Source: Flavobacteriales bacterium UBA2426 (GTDB lineage Bacteria; Bacteroidota; Bacteroidia; Flavobacteriales_F; PHOS-HE28). Taken from it: 18,544 bases of DNA. Below the pieces are notes generated by a model. It was not told where the DNA came from, did no database searches, and worked only from the letters and a program-made list of their open reading frames with translations. Shown here one piece after another: positions 1 through 10,655 of this stretch (position 1 is its first letter; each line of letters opens with the position of its first letter). The DNA lies in assembly GCA_002342985.1 (NCBI GenBank), contig DDRC01000182.1:1-18544 (forward strand), read 5' to 3'. The position numbers were made by a program, and so were the translations under genes.

Positions 1-1192
1 CCTCAGCGTTGCCGTGGTAGTTGGCGTAGTACATGTGGTCGTCGGCCTGCTTGTCGAGCGTCTTGCTCACCAGCACCTCCCCGGTCTCCATGGATACGAG
101 CCGGTAGTTGACGGAGAGGAAGACCTTGTTCTCCTGGTAGAACTCGGTGTAGCGCGCCGGGCGGTACCGGGTCTCCAGGTACTTCTCGCCGGTCTCCTTG
201 TTCACCATCTCCACGCGATAGGCCTCGAATCCATTCCGCGTGGATTGCCGCAGGTTGCCGGCCTCCTCACGGTAGTCGGTGACGGTGCCGATCAGCACGG
301 CTTGGGCGCCCATGAGGTTGCCCACGCGAACGGCGGTCTGCTCATCCACCACGCCGCTGAGGCCGAGCCGCTGCTCCTCCAGGATGCGCTCGAGGTTCTC
401 GCGATCCACCACCTTCAGGAAGGGATCGCGCGCCTCGGTGAGCGCCGTGATGGCATTCCCCTGCAGCCGGGCGCTGATGTCCGCCCGCTTGATGGCGCTC
501 GAGAAGGGCAGCACCGCGATGGTATACTGCCCTTTGGTGACGCACTCCTGCCGCAATGCAGCTGCATCCTTGTAGCCCGCGTCGCGCTTCACCACCTGGT
601 CGAGCGCAGCATAGGCCTTGCGGAAGGCGCCCGCGGCCAGGTCCGCCTTGCCCGATCGGTAGAGGGGCTCCAGGTATGCGATGGACTGCAGGCTGCTCGC
701 ATCCTTGTAGTTGGGCTCGAGCCGGGCGATGCGGGCGAACACCTGTTCCGCCGCCTTGTAGTCCTCCTTGGCCATGAGGGCCTGGCCCTCGTTGTAGAGT
801 TCCACGAGGTACTCATCCTTCACGCGCTCGAAATCGACCTTGTAGTGGTCGGGGATCTCAAGCACCACCCCCAGCCGCCCGATGCGATCCTGATAGGCCT
901 TCGCGTCCAGATAGGCGTTCACGGCATCGCCCTTGGCCGTGCCCATGGCCATGGACTTGAAGAAGGCCGAGAGCTTGTCGTTCAGCAGCAGCTGGCCGTT
1001 CTTCTTGAGGCCGATCTTGGCCTCCACGTTCTTCGTGCTGCGCCGCGCCGCTTCCTCGAACATGCCGGCTGCCTCTGCGTACAGGCCCGCCACGTCGAGC
1101 TTCTCGCCCTTCTTGGCGTAGGACTTGGAGCCCGTGCAGCCCGCCAGGACCGAGGCGATGGCCAGGAGTGCGATGCTCAGGTGACGAACCAT
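1..1192 (-). CDS. TPR and CsgG-like domain lipoprotein (3' end cut by window edge)
   Basis: Predicted outer-membrane-directed lipoprotein; 397 residues are visible and no stop is reached before the left edge. The first 19 residues form a lipoprotein signal with lipobox LAGC (Cys19 would be lipidated). Residues about 110-185 hold two TPR-like helical pairs, including the segments EDYKAAEQVFARIARLEPNY and AFRKAYAALDQVVK. From about residue 205 the sequence resembles the CsgG/curli-assembly family: IAVLPFSS, then VVDRENLERILEEQRLGLSG, then VGNLMGAQAVLIGTVTDY. Such proteins are periplasmic or outer-membrane-associated; CsgG itself forms a secretion pore, but I cannot claim pore formation here. 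The start is an ATG 25 bases after the DUF4476 gene's stop, so the two are probably co-transcribed. The family assignment is by motif recognition, and the true C-terminus is unknown. Confidence 0.8.
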   Translation of the reverse strand, partial: MVRHLSIALLAIASVLAGCTGSKSYAKKGEKLDVAGLYAEAAGMFEEAARRSTKNVEAKIGLKKNGQLLLNDKLSAFFKSMAMGTAKGDAVNAYLDAKAYQDRIGRLGVVLEIPDHYKVDFERVKDEYLVELYNEGQALMAKEDYKAAEQVFARIARLEPNYKDASSLQSIAYLEPLYRSGKADLAAGAFRKAYAALDQVVKRDAGYKDAAALRQECVTKGQYTIAVLPFSSAIKRADISARLQGNAITALTEARDPFLKVVDRENLERILEEQRLGLSGVVDEQTAVRVGNLMGAQAVLIGTVTDYREEAGNLRQSTRNGFEAYRVEMVNKETGEKYLETRYRPARYTEFYQENKVFLSVNYRLVSMETGEVLVSKTLDKQADDHMYYANYHGNAE

Positions 1193-1217
1193 GGCGCGGT
1201 TGGGAAGGCCGGGACGG

Positions 1218-2228
1218 TCAGCGCGACTGGATGAATTCGTTCAGCTCCTCCATGGAGCTCTCGAAGGTGAAGGCATCGCTGACCTTGTAGTAATTGCCCT
1301 TGTCGTGGGTGCGGTCGTAGGCGAACTTGGCGAAATCGAGCTTCGACTCCTCGAAGGAGAAGACGCTGAGGATGCTCTTCACCTGGTCGGCGCTGAAGCA
1401 GCGGTCGCGCGCCACCTGCTTGGCCAGGGTGAGCTTGGTCTCCTCGAAGCTCTTGCTCTCGATGCTCTTGCGGATGTCGGCCAGTTCCGTGCCGCTCATG
1501 GGCATGGCGCAGCCGATGGGACCGGTGTAGCCCGGCATGCGATAGGGCTCGGGCGCAGGCACCGGCTTGGGCGCCTCCACGCGCATGGCACTGGTGCCGG
1601 TGGTGCCCGTCGTCGTGGTCGTGGTGGTGGTGGTGGTGCGCGTGGTGGTGGTTCGCGCAGTGCCGGTACCGGTGCCGTCCGTCACCCCGATGCTCATATT
1701 GATGCCCACGCCGTTCACGCCCATGTTCATGTTCACGCCCTGCACATCGGCACCATCCTCCTCAACGACGGTCACCGTCGTGGTCTGCTTCACGCCATCC
1801 ACGGCGACGTCGCCCTGGATCATCGCGGGCTCGGAAGCCGGCCGGTCCTCCACGAAATGCGCGGGCTTCGGCTTCTCCGGCTCGGCTTTGGCCGCCGTGC
1901 CCAGCTCCGCCTCACCGGTCGGCCGCAGCACGCGCTCGCCCTTCTTGTTGGTGGTGATCATGGTGGTGTACTCCTTCCCGAGCGGGAAATAGCCCGGCTT
2001 GCGGATCTGCGGAATGGAGGCATCCTCGAACCTGACCATGATGACCGGCGATTCGTTGCGGATGCCGGTGGCCACGACGCGCGATGCGGGTGCGGCGTTC
2101 TTCACATCGCCATCCACGACCAAGGTGAACCTCGCACCGTCATCGGTGAAGAAGACCAGGTCCGATGTCTGGGCTTCGGCTGTGGAGGAAAGCAGGGCCG
2201 CGAGGGCCAGAGCGGTGAGCTTGTTCAT
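1218..2228 (-). CDS. secreted DUF4476 domain protein with Thr-rich linker
   Basis: 336-residue exported protein. Residues 1-20 are a Sec signal ending AEA-Q. Residues 21-110 form a beta-rich N-terminal region (DLVFFTDDGARFTLVVDG onward). Residues 110-235 are a low-complexity linker with a run rich in Asn, Met and Gly at about 165-181 and an almost pure Thr tract at 193-209. Residues about 240-336 match DUF4476, a helical domain common in Bacteroidota, with the FEETKLTLAKQ and FSFEESKLDFAKFAYD repeats. The molecular function of DUF4476 is not known to me. The ATG at 2228 is chosen because it starts the signal peptide; an in-frame extension to 2294 would add an unrelated 22 residues. A Bacteroidota-like promoter lies just upstream. 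It is followed by the CsgG-like lipoprotein, suggesting a shared envelope role, which is inference. Confidence 0.88.
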   Translation of the reverse strand: MNKLTALALAALLSSTAEAQTSDLVFFTDDGARFTLVVDGDVKNAAPASRVVATGIRNESPVIMVRFEDASIPQIRKPGYFPLGKEYTTMITTNKKGERVLRPTGEAELGTAAKAEPEKPKPAHFVEDRPASEPAMIQGDVAVDGVKQTTTVTVVEEDGADVQGVNMNMGVNGVGINMSIGVTDGTGTGTARTTTTRTTTTTTTTTTGTTGTSAMRVEAPKPVPAPEPYRMPGYTGPIGCAMPMSGTELADIRKSIESKSFEETKLTLAKQVARDRCFSADQVKSILSVFSFEESKLDFAKFAYDRTHDKGNYYKVSDAFTFESSMEELNEFIQSR

Positions 2229-2252
2229 GGATGGGAAGCTTTGGAAGGTTCG

Positions 2253-2283
2253 CGAAAGTAGTTGGTGCCGGCGGCAGGGCAAT
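2253..2283 (-). promoter_or_regulatory. candidate Bacteroidota-type promoter for the DUF4476 gene
   Basis: Read on the minus strand: ATTG, 19 bases, then TACTTTCG, 24 bases before the ATG at 2228. The Bacteroidota consensus is TTTG, about 19 bases, TAnnTTTG, so each element has one mismatch and the spacing fits. This is pattern matching by eye only. Confidence 0.45.
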
Positions 2284-2389
2284 GGGCATGCCAAAAGCGG
2301 AGTTCGCTCACCGGCCGCGGTGCTCCCGGCGGACCGCCGGGTTCGCGATCTTCGCAGCGCCTTGCCGGACAGGCGGCGGCAACGAATCC

Positions 2390-3730
2390 ATGCGGAACAT
2401 CCTCATCCTCGGCGCCGGGCGGAGCGCCTCGTCCCTCATCAAGTACCTCATCACCCACGCCGACCAGCAGGAGTGGCGCATCACCATCGCCGACAAGGAC
2501 GCCGGCCATGCACGCGCCATGGCGCATGAGGGCCCCGAGGTGGCGCAGGGGGTGGAGCTGGATGCCGCGCACCGCGAAGCCCGCCGCGACCTGATCGGCC
2601 GGCACGACCTGGTCATCAGCATGCTGCCGGCCTTCATGCACATGGATGTCCTTACCGACTGCCTGGCATTGGGCAGGCACGTGATCACCCCGAGCTACGT
2701 GCCCGAGGCGCTCTGGCCATTGGATGCGGAATTCAAGGCCAAGGGACTGATCGTGCTCAATGAGATGGGGCTCGACCCCGGCATCGACCACATGAGCGCC
2801 ATGCGCATCCTCGACCGCATCCGGAACCAGGGCGGATGGATGGAGGCCTTCGAGAGCTATTGCGGCGGCCTGGTGGCGCCCGAGAGCGACGACAACCCGT
2901 GGGGCTACAAGTTCAGCTGGAACCCACGAAACGTGGTCCTGGCCGGCCAGGGCGGAGCGGCGAAGTACATCCGCAACGGCGAAGTGAAGTACATCCCCTA
3001 CCATCGTCTCTTCAAGGAGACCGTCAGGATAGAAGTGCCCGGGCTAGGGGCATTCGACGGCTACGCCAACCGCGATTCGTTGAAGTACCGGCAGGCCTAC
3101 GGCCTCGACGGCATCCCCACCCTGCTGCGCGGAACCCTGCGCAAGGCCGGCTACTGCGCCGCATGGGATGCCTTCGTGCAGCTGGGCTGCACCGACGATG
3201 GCTTCGCCATGGAACTGGGGCCGGGCGCCACCTACACCGATTACATCGCCGCATTCCTCCCCTCCACGGCCGGCCATGATGCGCGCCACACCACGGCGCA
3301 CGCCCTGGGCCTGGCACCGGACAGCGAAACGATGGCACGGCTCTCGTGGCTCGGCCTCTTCGACCGGGTGCCCATCGGCGCCGAGGGCCTCAGCCCGGCC
3401 GCCACCCTTCAGCGGCTGCTCGAAGTGAAATGGAAGCTCGGGCCTGACGACAAGGACATGGTGGTGATGTGGCATCGGTTCAGGTACGAGGTGGAGGGAG
3501 CGGCGCAAGAGCTGCAGGCCTCGCTTGCCGTCATCGGGCAGGATCAGCGCCACACCGCAATGGCGCGCACCGTGGGCCTGCCCATCGCCATGGCCTGCAA
3601 GCTGGTGCTCAATGACAAGCTGGAGGAGCGCGGCGTGCTCCTGCCGCTGAAGCCCGCCATCTACGACCCCATCCTGGACGAGCTCGAGCGGCACGGCATC
3701 GCCTTCAACGAGGAGGAAGTGGAAGCGTGA
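2390..3730 (+). CDS. saccharopine dehydrogenase family protein
   Basis: 446-residue cytoplasmic NAD(P)-dependent oxidoreductase. The N-terminus MRNILILGAGRSASSLIKYL is a Rossmann fold with the GxGxxxS nucleotide loop at residues 8-13; the C-terminal half is the saccharopine dehydrogenase C-terminal domain, with LNEMGLDPGIDHMSAM, YCGGLVAPESDDNPWGYKFS and the following NVVLAGQGG. Characterised relatives interconvert saccharopine with glutamate plus alpha-aminoadipate semialdehyde in lysine metabolism. In Bacteroidota this would most simply be lysine breakdown, since lysine synthesis here goes through dapA, but substrate cannot be settled from sequence. The ATG at 2390 is chosen because the Rossmann strand begins at once; upstream in-frame starts lie in the divergent promoter region and encode an unrelated Arg/Gly/Ala-rich stretch. 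It is a single-gene unit, divergent from the DUF4476 gene and abutting trmN6 end to end. Confidence 0.9.
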   Translation: MRNILILGAGRSASSLIKYLITHADQQEWRITIADKDAGHARAMAHEGPEVAQGVELDAAHREARRDLIGRHDLVISMLPAFMHMDVLTDCLALGRHVITPSYVPEALWPLDAEFKAKGLIVLNEMGLDPGIDHMSAMRILDRIRNQGGWMEAFESYCGGLVAPESDDNPWGYKFSWNPRNVVLAGQGGAAKYIRNGEVKYIPYHRLFKETVRIEVPGLGAFDGYANRDSLKYRQAYGLDGIPTLLRGTLRKAGYCAAWDAFVQLGCTDDGFAMELGPGATYTDYIAAFLPSTAGHDARHTTAHALGLAPDSETMARLSWLGLFDRVPIGAEGLSPAATLQRLLEVKWKLGPDDKDMVVMWHRFRYEVEGAAQELQASLAVIGQDQRHTAMARTVGLPIAMACKLVLNDKLEERGVLLPLKPAIYDPILDELERHGIAFNEEEVEA

Positions 3731-4438
3731 TCAGCGCACCACCAGGTCCTTCACCAAGGCGCTCGCCTCCGGCGTGAACGACTTCGGACCAGCGCCTTCC
3801 ACCGTGAGCCGCTCCTCGTGGATGGCACCGGGCTGCCTGGCCAACTCGAGCATGACGCGCTTCGGCGGCCGATGCGCCACGTAGCTGAGCAGGCAGCGAC
3901 GGCGCGGGAAGAGTGCATGACCGCGTGCCCGGGCCAGCAGTTCGGCCTCGCGGTCCGCGGGGATGATCACCGCGAAACGCCCCTCGGGGGCCAGCAGTCC
4001 CTCAACCGCTGAAAGGAGCTCCGGGAAGGTGAGCTCCGCTCCGTGCTTGGCCAGGCGTGCCCGTGACCCGATGGATGGCGAGGACCCGCTGTAGTAAGGC
4101 GGGTTGCAGAGGATGAGGTCGAACGGCGCATCGCTCCGCATGCGGCGGATATCCATGCGGTGCACGCGGATGCGACCGGCCCACGGCGACGCCGCTGCGT
4201 TCTCGGCCGCCTGCTGCGCGGCGGCATCATCGATCTCCACGGCGTGCACTTCGGCCTGTGGTGCGCGCTGCGCGGCGATCAGCGCGAGCACGCCGGTTCC
4301 CGTTCCAATATCCAGGATGCGCAGAGCATCGCCGATGCCCACCCACGCACCGAACACCAGCGAATCGGTGCCGACCTTCATGGCGCAGCGGTCCTGGCGC
4401 ACCGTGAACCGCAGGAAGCGGAACTCCTCGCTGGGCAT
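3731..4438 (-). CDS. trmN: tRNA1(Val) A37 N6-methyltransferase (TrmN6/YfiC type)
   Basis: 235-residue SAM-dependent methyltransferase. TrmN6 methylates N6 of adenosine 37 in tRNA1(Val). The family signature is clear: an N-terminal FRFLRFTVRQDRCAMKVGTD segment, SAM-binding motif I DIGTGTG at residues 43-49, an acidic VEIDD at the end of strand 2, and the N6-adenine methyltransferase motif NPPY at 112-115, followed by YSGSSPS and an Arg/Lys-rich RARLAKH stretch. The length fits the family (about 230-245). The ATG at 4438 lies 7 bases after the rimM stop, so this is the last gene of the long minus-strand operon; an extension to 4492 would overlap rimM and has no family match. Its TGA abuts the saccharopine dehydrogenase TGA directly (TGATCA). 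Confidence 0.93.
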   Translation of the reverse strand: MPSEEFRFLRFTVRQDRCAMKVGTDSLVFGAWVGIGDALRILDIGTGTGVLALIAAQRAPQAEVHAVEIDDAAAQQAAENAAASPWAGRIRVHRMDIRRMRSDAPFDLILCNPPYYSGSSPSIGSRARLAKHGAELTFPELLSAVEGLLAPEGRFAVIIPADREAELLARARGHALFPRRRCLLSYVAHRPPKRVMLELARQPGAIHEERLTVEGAGPKSFTPEASALVKDLVVR

Positions 4439-4445
4439 ATTGCGG

Positions 4446-4973
4446 CTATCCCTCGCGGTACAGGGCGATGAGGCCGGGCGGCGTGCGGACAACCATGCTG
4501 CGCTCCTCTGGATCCACGCTGACGATCATCTCGGCGGTGAGTGGCACCATCACCTCCTGCTCGCCCCGGAGGATCACGAGCACCGGGTTGCGGTCGCTGC
4601 CCTCGATGGCTGTCACCTCGCCGAGCTCGCCATGCGCCTCATCGCGCACCAACAGGCCGATGAACTCCTCGGGATCCCAGCTCTCATCGCTGCCATCGGC
4701 GAGCAGCCCCGGCGGTGCATACAGGTCGCGGCCCACCAGGATGGACGCGCTCTGCGGATCATCGAAGTCATCGAACTTCACGAGCAGCTCGCGCCCCTTG
4801 TCGTGCAACCGCGAGAAGAAGAAGGGTACCTTCTGACCTTCGATGTCCACGAAGAGCGACCCGGCATGCACGAGGTCATCAAGGTCGACGCCCTCGAGGT
4901 GCACGGTGAGTTCGCCCTGATGCCCCCAGGGCTTCCCGATCCGGCCGATGCGGTGCAGGCTTTCGAGGTCCAT
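4446..4973 (-). CDS. rimM: ribosome maturation factor RimM
   Basis: 175-residue RimM, which binds ribosomal protein uS19 and helps mature the 3' (head) domain of 16S rRNA in the 30S subunit. The N-terminal barrel begins with LHRIGRIGKPWGHQGELTV, the classic RimM opening (G+I..phG..Ge), and continues to about residue 90. A PRC-barrel follows from about residue 98 (EFIGLLVRDEAHGELGEVTAI) to the end, with VMVPLTAEMIVSVD as its core strands. The length matches the usual 165-185. The ATG at 4973 is chosen because it starts the barrel; the reading frame stays open to 5237, but that extension lies inside the exonuclease gene. It sits 23 bases after the exonuclease stop and 7 bases before trmN6. The usual partner rpsP is not in this window. 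Confidence 0.93.
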   Translation of the reverse strand: MDLESLHRIGRIGKPWGHQGELTVHLEGVDLDDLVHAGSLFVDIEGQKVPFFFSRLHDKGRELLVKFDDFDDPQSASILVGRDLYAPPGLLADGSDESWDPEEFIGLLVRDEAHGELGEVTAIEGSDRNPVLVILRGEQEVMVPLTAEMIVSVDPEERSMVVRTPPGLIALYREG

Positions 4974-4996
4974 GGCGTGAAGGTAGCTGGGCGCCT

Positions 4997-5602
4997 CTAT
5001 TGCGCCACAGCCGTGACCTTGCCGCCGGGTGTGCGATGCCCGCCTGGATAGAACGCCCCGACCTTGACCTTGGTGCTCAGCAGGAAGCTGGAGATATCGC
5101 TGCCTGCCTGGTTGTCGGTGGCACGCAGCACCAGTTCGGCTGTGGCCTCGGCATCGTTGCCTGCGCGGTGGTGGCGCAGGGGGATGCCGTGGAAGGCGCA
5201 CATGGGACCTAGGCCGTAGGAGCTGCGACCGGGCCACACCCGGCGCGCCATGCTCACGCTGCAGAAGTACTGGAAGGCGGGATGCGGCAGACCGTGGCTG
5301 GCGAGCGTGCTGCGGAGCACCGTCATGTCGAAGGCCGCATTGTGCGCCACCACCGTGCTGCCGTCCAGCAGGTCCGCAACCTCCTCCCAGATGTCGTCCC
5401 AGCGCGGCGCCGAGGCCACATCATCGGGCCGGATGCCATGCACGGCCACGTTCCATGGACTGAAGTAGGGCCATTGCCGCGGCTTGATGAGCCAATTGCG
5501 CACCTCGCGCACCACCCCGCCACGCACCACGGCAATGCCCAGCTCGCAGGGGCTGTCGGCGTGCGGTGTGGCGGTCTCGAAGTCGAGGGCGAGGAAGTCC
5601 AT
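4997..5602 (-). CDS. DEDDh-family 3'-5' exonuclease (DnaQ-like)
   Basis: 201-residue stand-alone exonuclease domain, related to the DNA polymerase III epsilon proofreading subunit and RNase T. All three Exo motifs and the expected metal ligands are present: ExoI LDFET (Asp7, Glu9), ExoII VAHNAAFD (Asp92) and ExoIII RHHRAGNDAEA (His145, Asp150). The HxxxxD spacing makes it DEDDh type. Such proteins degrade single-stranded DNA or RNA from the 3' end; which substrate this one uses cannot be read from sequence. There is no BRCT or GIY-YIG domain, and the last 40 residues (from about 162) are a basic tail of unknown role. The start at 5602 has a purine-rich GAGGA just upstream and lies 4 bases after the dapA stop, so it is tightly coupled to dapA. 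Confidence 0.9.
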   Translation of the reverse strand: MDFLALDFETATPHADSPCELGIAVVRGGVVREVRNWLIKPRQWPYFSPWNVAVHGIRPDDVASAPRWDDIWEEVADLLDGSTVVAHNAAFDMTVLRSTLASHGLPHPAFQYFCSVSMARRVWPGRSSYGLGPMCAFHGIPLRHHRAGNDAEATAELVLRATDNQAGSDISSFLLSTKVKVGAFYPGGHRTPGGKVTAVAQ

Positions 5603-5606
5603 TTCC

Positions 5607-6500
5607 TCACAGCTTCACCACCTCCGCATCCGCCAGCGCCTGGTACAGCTTCTTCGCCGTGCCTTCGCCCACGTTCACCAGTGGCAGGCGCACCGGGTTC
5701 CCGCAGATCCCGAGGATCTTCAACGCCTCCTTGATGCCACCGGGATTGCCCTCCACGAAGAGCAGGTCGATCACCTCGATCAGGCGCAGGTGCTCGCGGC
5801 GGGCGGTGTCGAGATCGCCTTTCAGCGCGGCATGCACCAAGGTGCTGAACTCCTTGGGCAGCGCGTTTCCCACCACACTGATCACGCCCATGCCGCCCAT
5901 GGCGATGATGGGCAGGGTAAGCGCATCGTCGCCGCTGATGAGCATGAAGCCCTTCGGCTTGTGCTTGAGGATGCGGCCCATCTGGTCGAGGTTGGCGCTG
6001 GCCTCCTTGATGGCGATGATGTTCTTGAAGTCCCTGGCTAGCCGCAGCGTGGTGTCGGCGGTCATGTTGCTGCCGGTGCGGCCGGGCACGTTGTAGAGGA
6101 TGATGGGCCGCAGGGCCACCTGCGCAATGGCCTTGTAGTGCTGGTAGATGCCCTCCTGCGTGGGCTTGTTGTAGTAGGGGCTCACGCTGAGGATGGCGTC
6201 CACGCCGTCCATGTCGAACTCCCCGAGGGCCTCGATGACCTCGGCCGTGTTGTTGCCGCCCACGCCCAGCACCACGGGCACGCGGTTGCGCACGAAGCCG
6301 ATGGTCTGCGCGAGCAGTTCCTTCTTCTCGGCCTTGGTGAGGGTGACGCTCTCACCGGTGGTGCCCATGCTCACCACGTAGTCCACTCCACCCGCGATCT
6401 GGTGGTCGATGAGCTTCTCCAGGCCGGCATAGTCGATCTGGCCGTTGGTGCGGAAGGGGGTGACTAGGGCGACGCCCAGGCCGCGGAATCGTTGGTCCAT
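5607..6500 (-). CDS. dapA: 4-hydroxy-tetrahydrodipicolinate synthase
   Basis: 297-residue TIM-barrel aldolase that condenses pyruvate with aspartate semialdehyde, the first committed step to diaminopimelate (peptidoglycan) and lysine. Recognised by GLGVALVTPF near the start, GTTGE at 46-50 (catalytic-triad Thr), SPYYNKP (Tyr110), YNVPGRT with catalytic Tyr136, and IAIKEAS with the Schiff-base Lys165. Residue spacing agrees with E. coli DapA (Tyr133, Lys161). The length is normal. The ATG at 6500 is 21 bases after the DUF6913 gene's stop. It lies in the middle of the long minus-strand operon, between a DUF6913 protein and the exonuclease. Enzyme identity is secure within the DHDPS/NAL family because of the GTTGE and YNVPGRT motifs and the length; neuraminate lyase is much less likely. 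Confidence 0.96.
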   Translation of the reverse strand: MDQRFRGLGVALVTPFRTNGQIDYAGLEKLIDHQIAGGVDYVVSMGTTGESVTLTKAEKKELLAQTIGFVRNRVPVVLGVGGNNTAEVIEALGEFDMDGVDAILSVSPYYNKPTQEGIYQHYKAIAQVALRPIILYNVPGRTGSNMTADTTLRLARDFKNIIAIKEASANLDQMGRILKHKPKGFMLISGDDALTLPIIAMGGMGVISVVGNALPKEFSTLVHAALKGDLDTARREHLRLIEVIDLLFVEGNPGGIKEALKILGICGNPVRLPLVNVGEGTAKKLYQALADAEVVKL

Positions 6501-6521
6501 TCGGGATGCCGCCGAAGCGGC

Positions 6522-9721
<3,200 letters not shown>

Positions 9722-9725
<4 letters not shown>

Positions 9726-10585
9726 CGCACCGCACGGATGAATCGCTCATGGCCACTGAGGTCGCGGATGAGCGTGACCTCAGCGTAGCCCATCTCCCTC
9801 AGGAGCGCCGCGGCCTCGCGTGCCGTGCGCCAATGCCCCTCAAGCCAGAGGCGCCCACCGGGCGGGAGCGCCCCATGGGCCTTGAGGCCGATCGCGCGGT
9901 AGAATGCAAGCGGATCGCCAGCAGGAGCGAACAGCGCCCGGCGAGGCTCATGGTCGCGCACCTGGGGGGCCAGGGTCCGCTCCTCCTCCACGGGGATGTA
10001 AGGCGGATTGCTCACCACAAGGTCTGTCCCGGCGGGAAGGCCGAAGCCCTCGCTGAGCGCATCGGCATGAAGCAGGGCGATGTCGATGCCCAGCGCACGG
10101 GCATTGTCGGCGGCCATGGCAAGTGCGGCGGCCGAATCGTCGATGGCCGTGACGCGCGCCTGGGGCCGCGCCTTCGCGATGGCCAGCGCGATGCACCCGC
10201 TGCCCGTGCCGACATCAACCACGCCACGCACATCGGCGGAATCCCTCAGCACATGCTCCACCAGCTCTTCGGTCTCGGGGCGCGGTATCAGCACATCGGG
10301 GCTCACCTTGATCCGCAGGCCGTGGAATTCGACCTCCCCCAGCACATACTGCAGGGGCTCTCCCGCGCGCAGCCGCTTGAGGGGCAGATATACCTTCAGC
10401 AGGTCGGACTCATGCAACGGCTCGGACGCCCGCAGGTCCAGCTGGGCGGCATCCCAGCCGAGCCGGTCGTGGAAGACGCTGCGCACGATGGCCTTGCACT
10501 CACCCGCGTCGTAGAGCGGTGCGAGCTGGCTGCGGTACTCGGCCAGCACGCTGGCCACTCGGTTGTCCGTTGCGCGGATGCCCAT
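9722..10585 (-). CDS. prmC: peptide chain release factor N5-glutamine methyltransferase PrmC
   Basis: 287-residue SAM-dependent enzyme that methylates the Gln of the GGQ motif in release factors RF1 and RF2. The N-terminal helical substrate domain (about 1-95) ends in LQYVLGEVEFHGL; the hallmark IPRPETEELVE is at 100-110, SAM motif DVGTGSG at 124-130, and the catalytic NPPY at 193-196 in VVSNPPYIP. The length is normal. The ATG at 10585 starts the helical domain; the frame is open up to 10864, but that extension would run into ribD on the other strand and resembles no PrmC. It is the first gene of an eight-gene minus-strand operon and divergent from ribD, with a promoter-like TACTTTTG immediately upstream. 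Its stop overlaps the next start by 4 bases. Confidence 0.96.
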
Positions 10586-10593
10586 CGGGCGGG

Positions 10594-10601
10594 CAAAAGT
10601 A
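10594..10601 (-). promoter_or_regulatory. candidate -7 element for the prmC operon
   Basis: TACTTTTG on the minus strand is an exact match to the Bacteroidota -7 element TAnnTTTG. It ends 8 bases before the prmC ATG, so the transcript would be leaderless or nearly so. No TTTG is visible 19 bases further upstream. Confidence 0.5.
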
Positions 10602-10655
10602 GGCCGGTCGCCGGGCGGCGCCTCCAGGGCCGATGCACGAACTTCGCGGCCCTCC

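Noticed and set aside
14..2261. Long plus-strand open frames (14-1234 and 1191-2261) opposite the lipoprotein and DUF4476 genes
   Set aside because: Composition is Val/Leu/His/Gly/Arg-rich with no domain, and the minus strand encodes recognisable proteins with signal peptides; these are GC-driven shadows.
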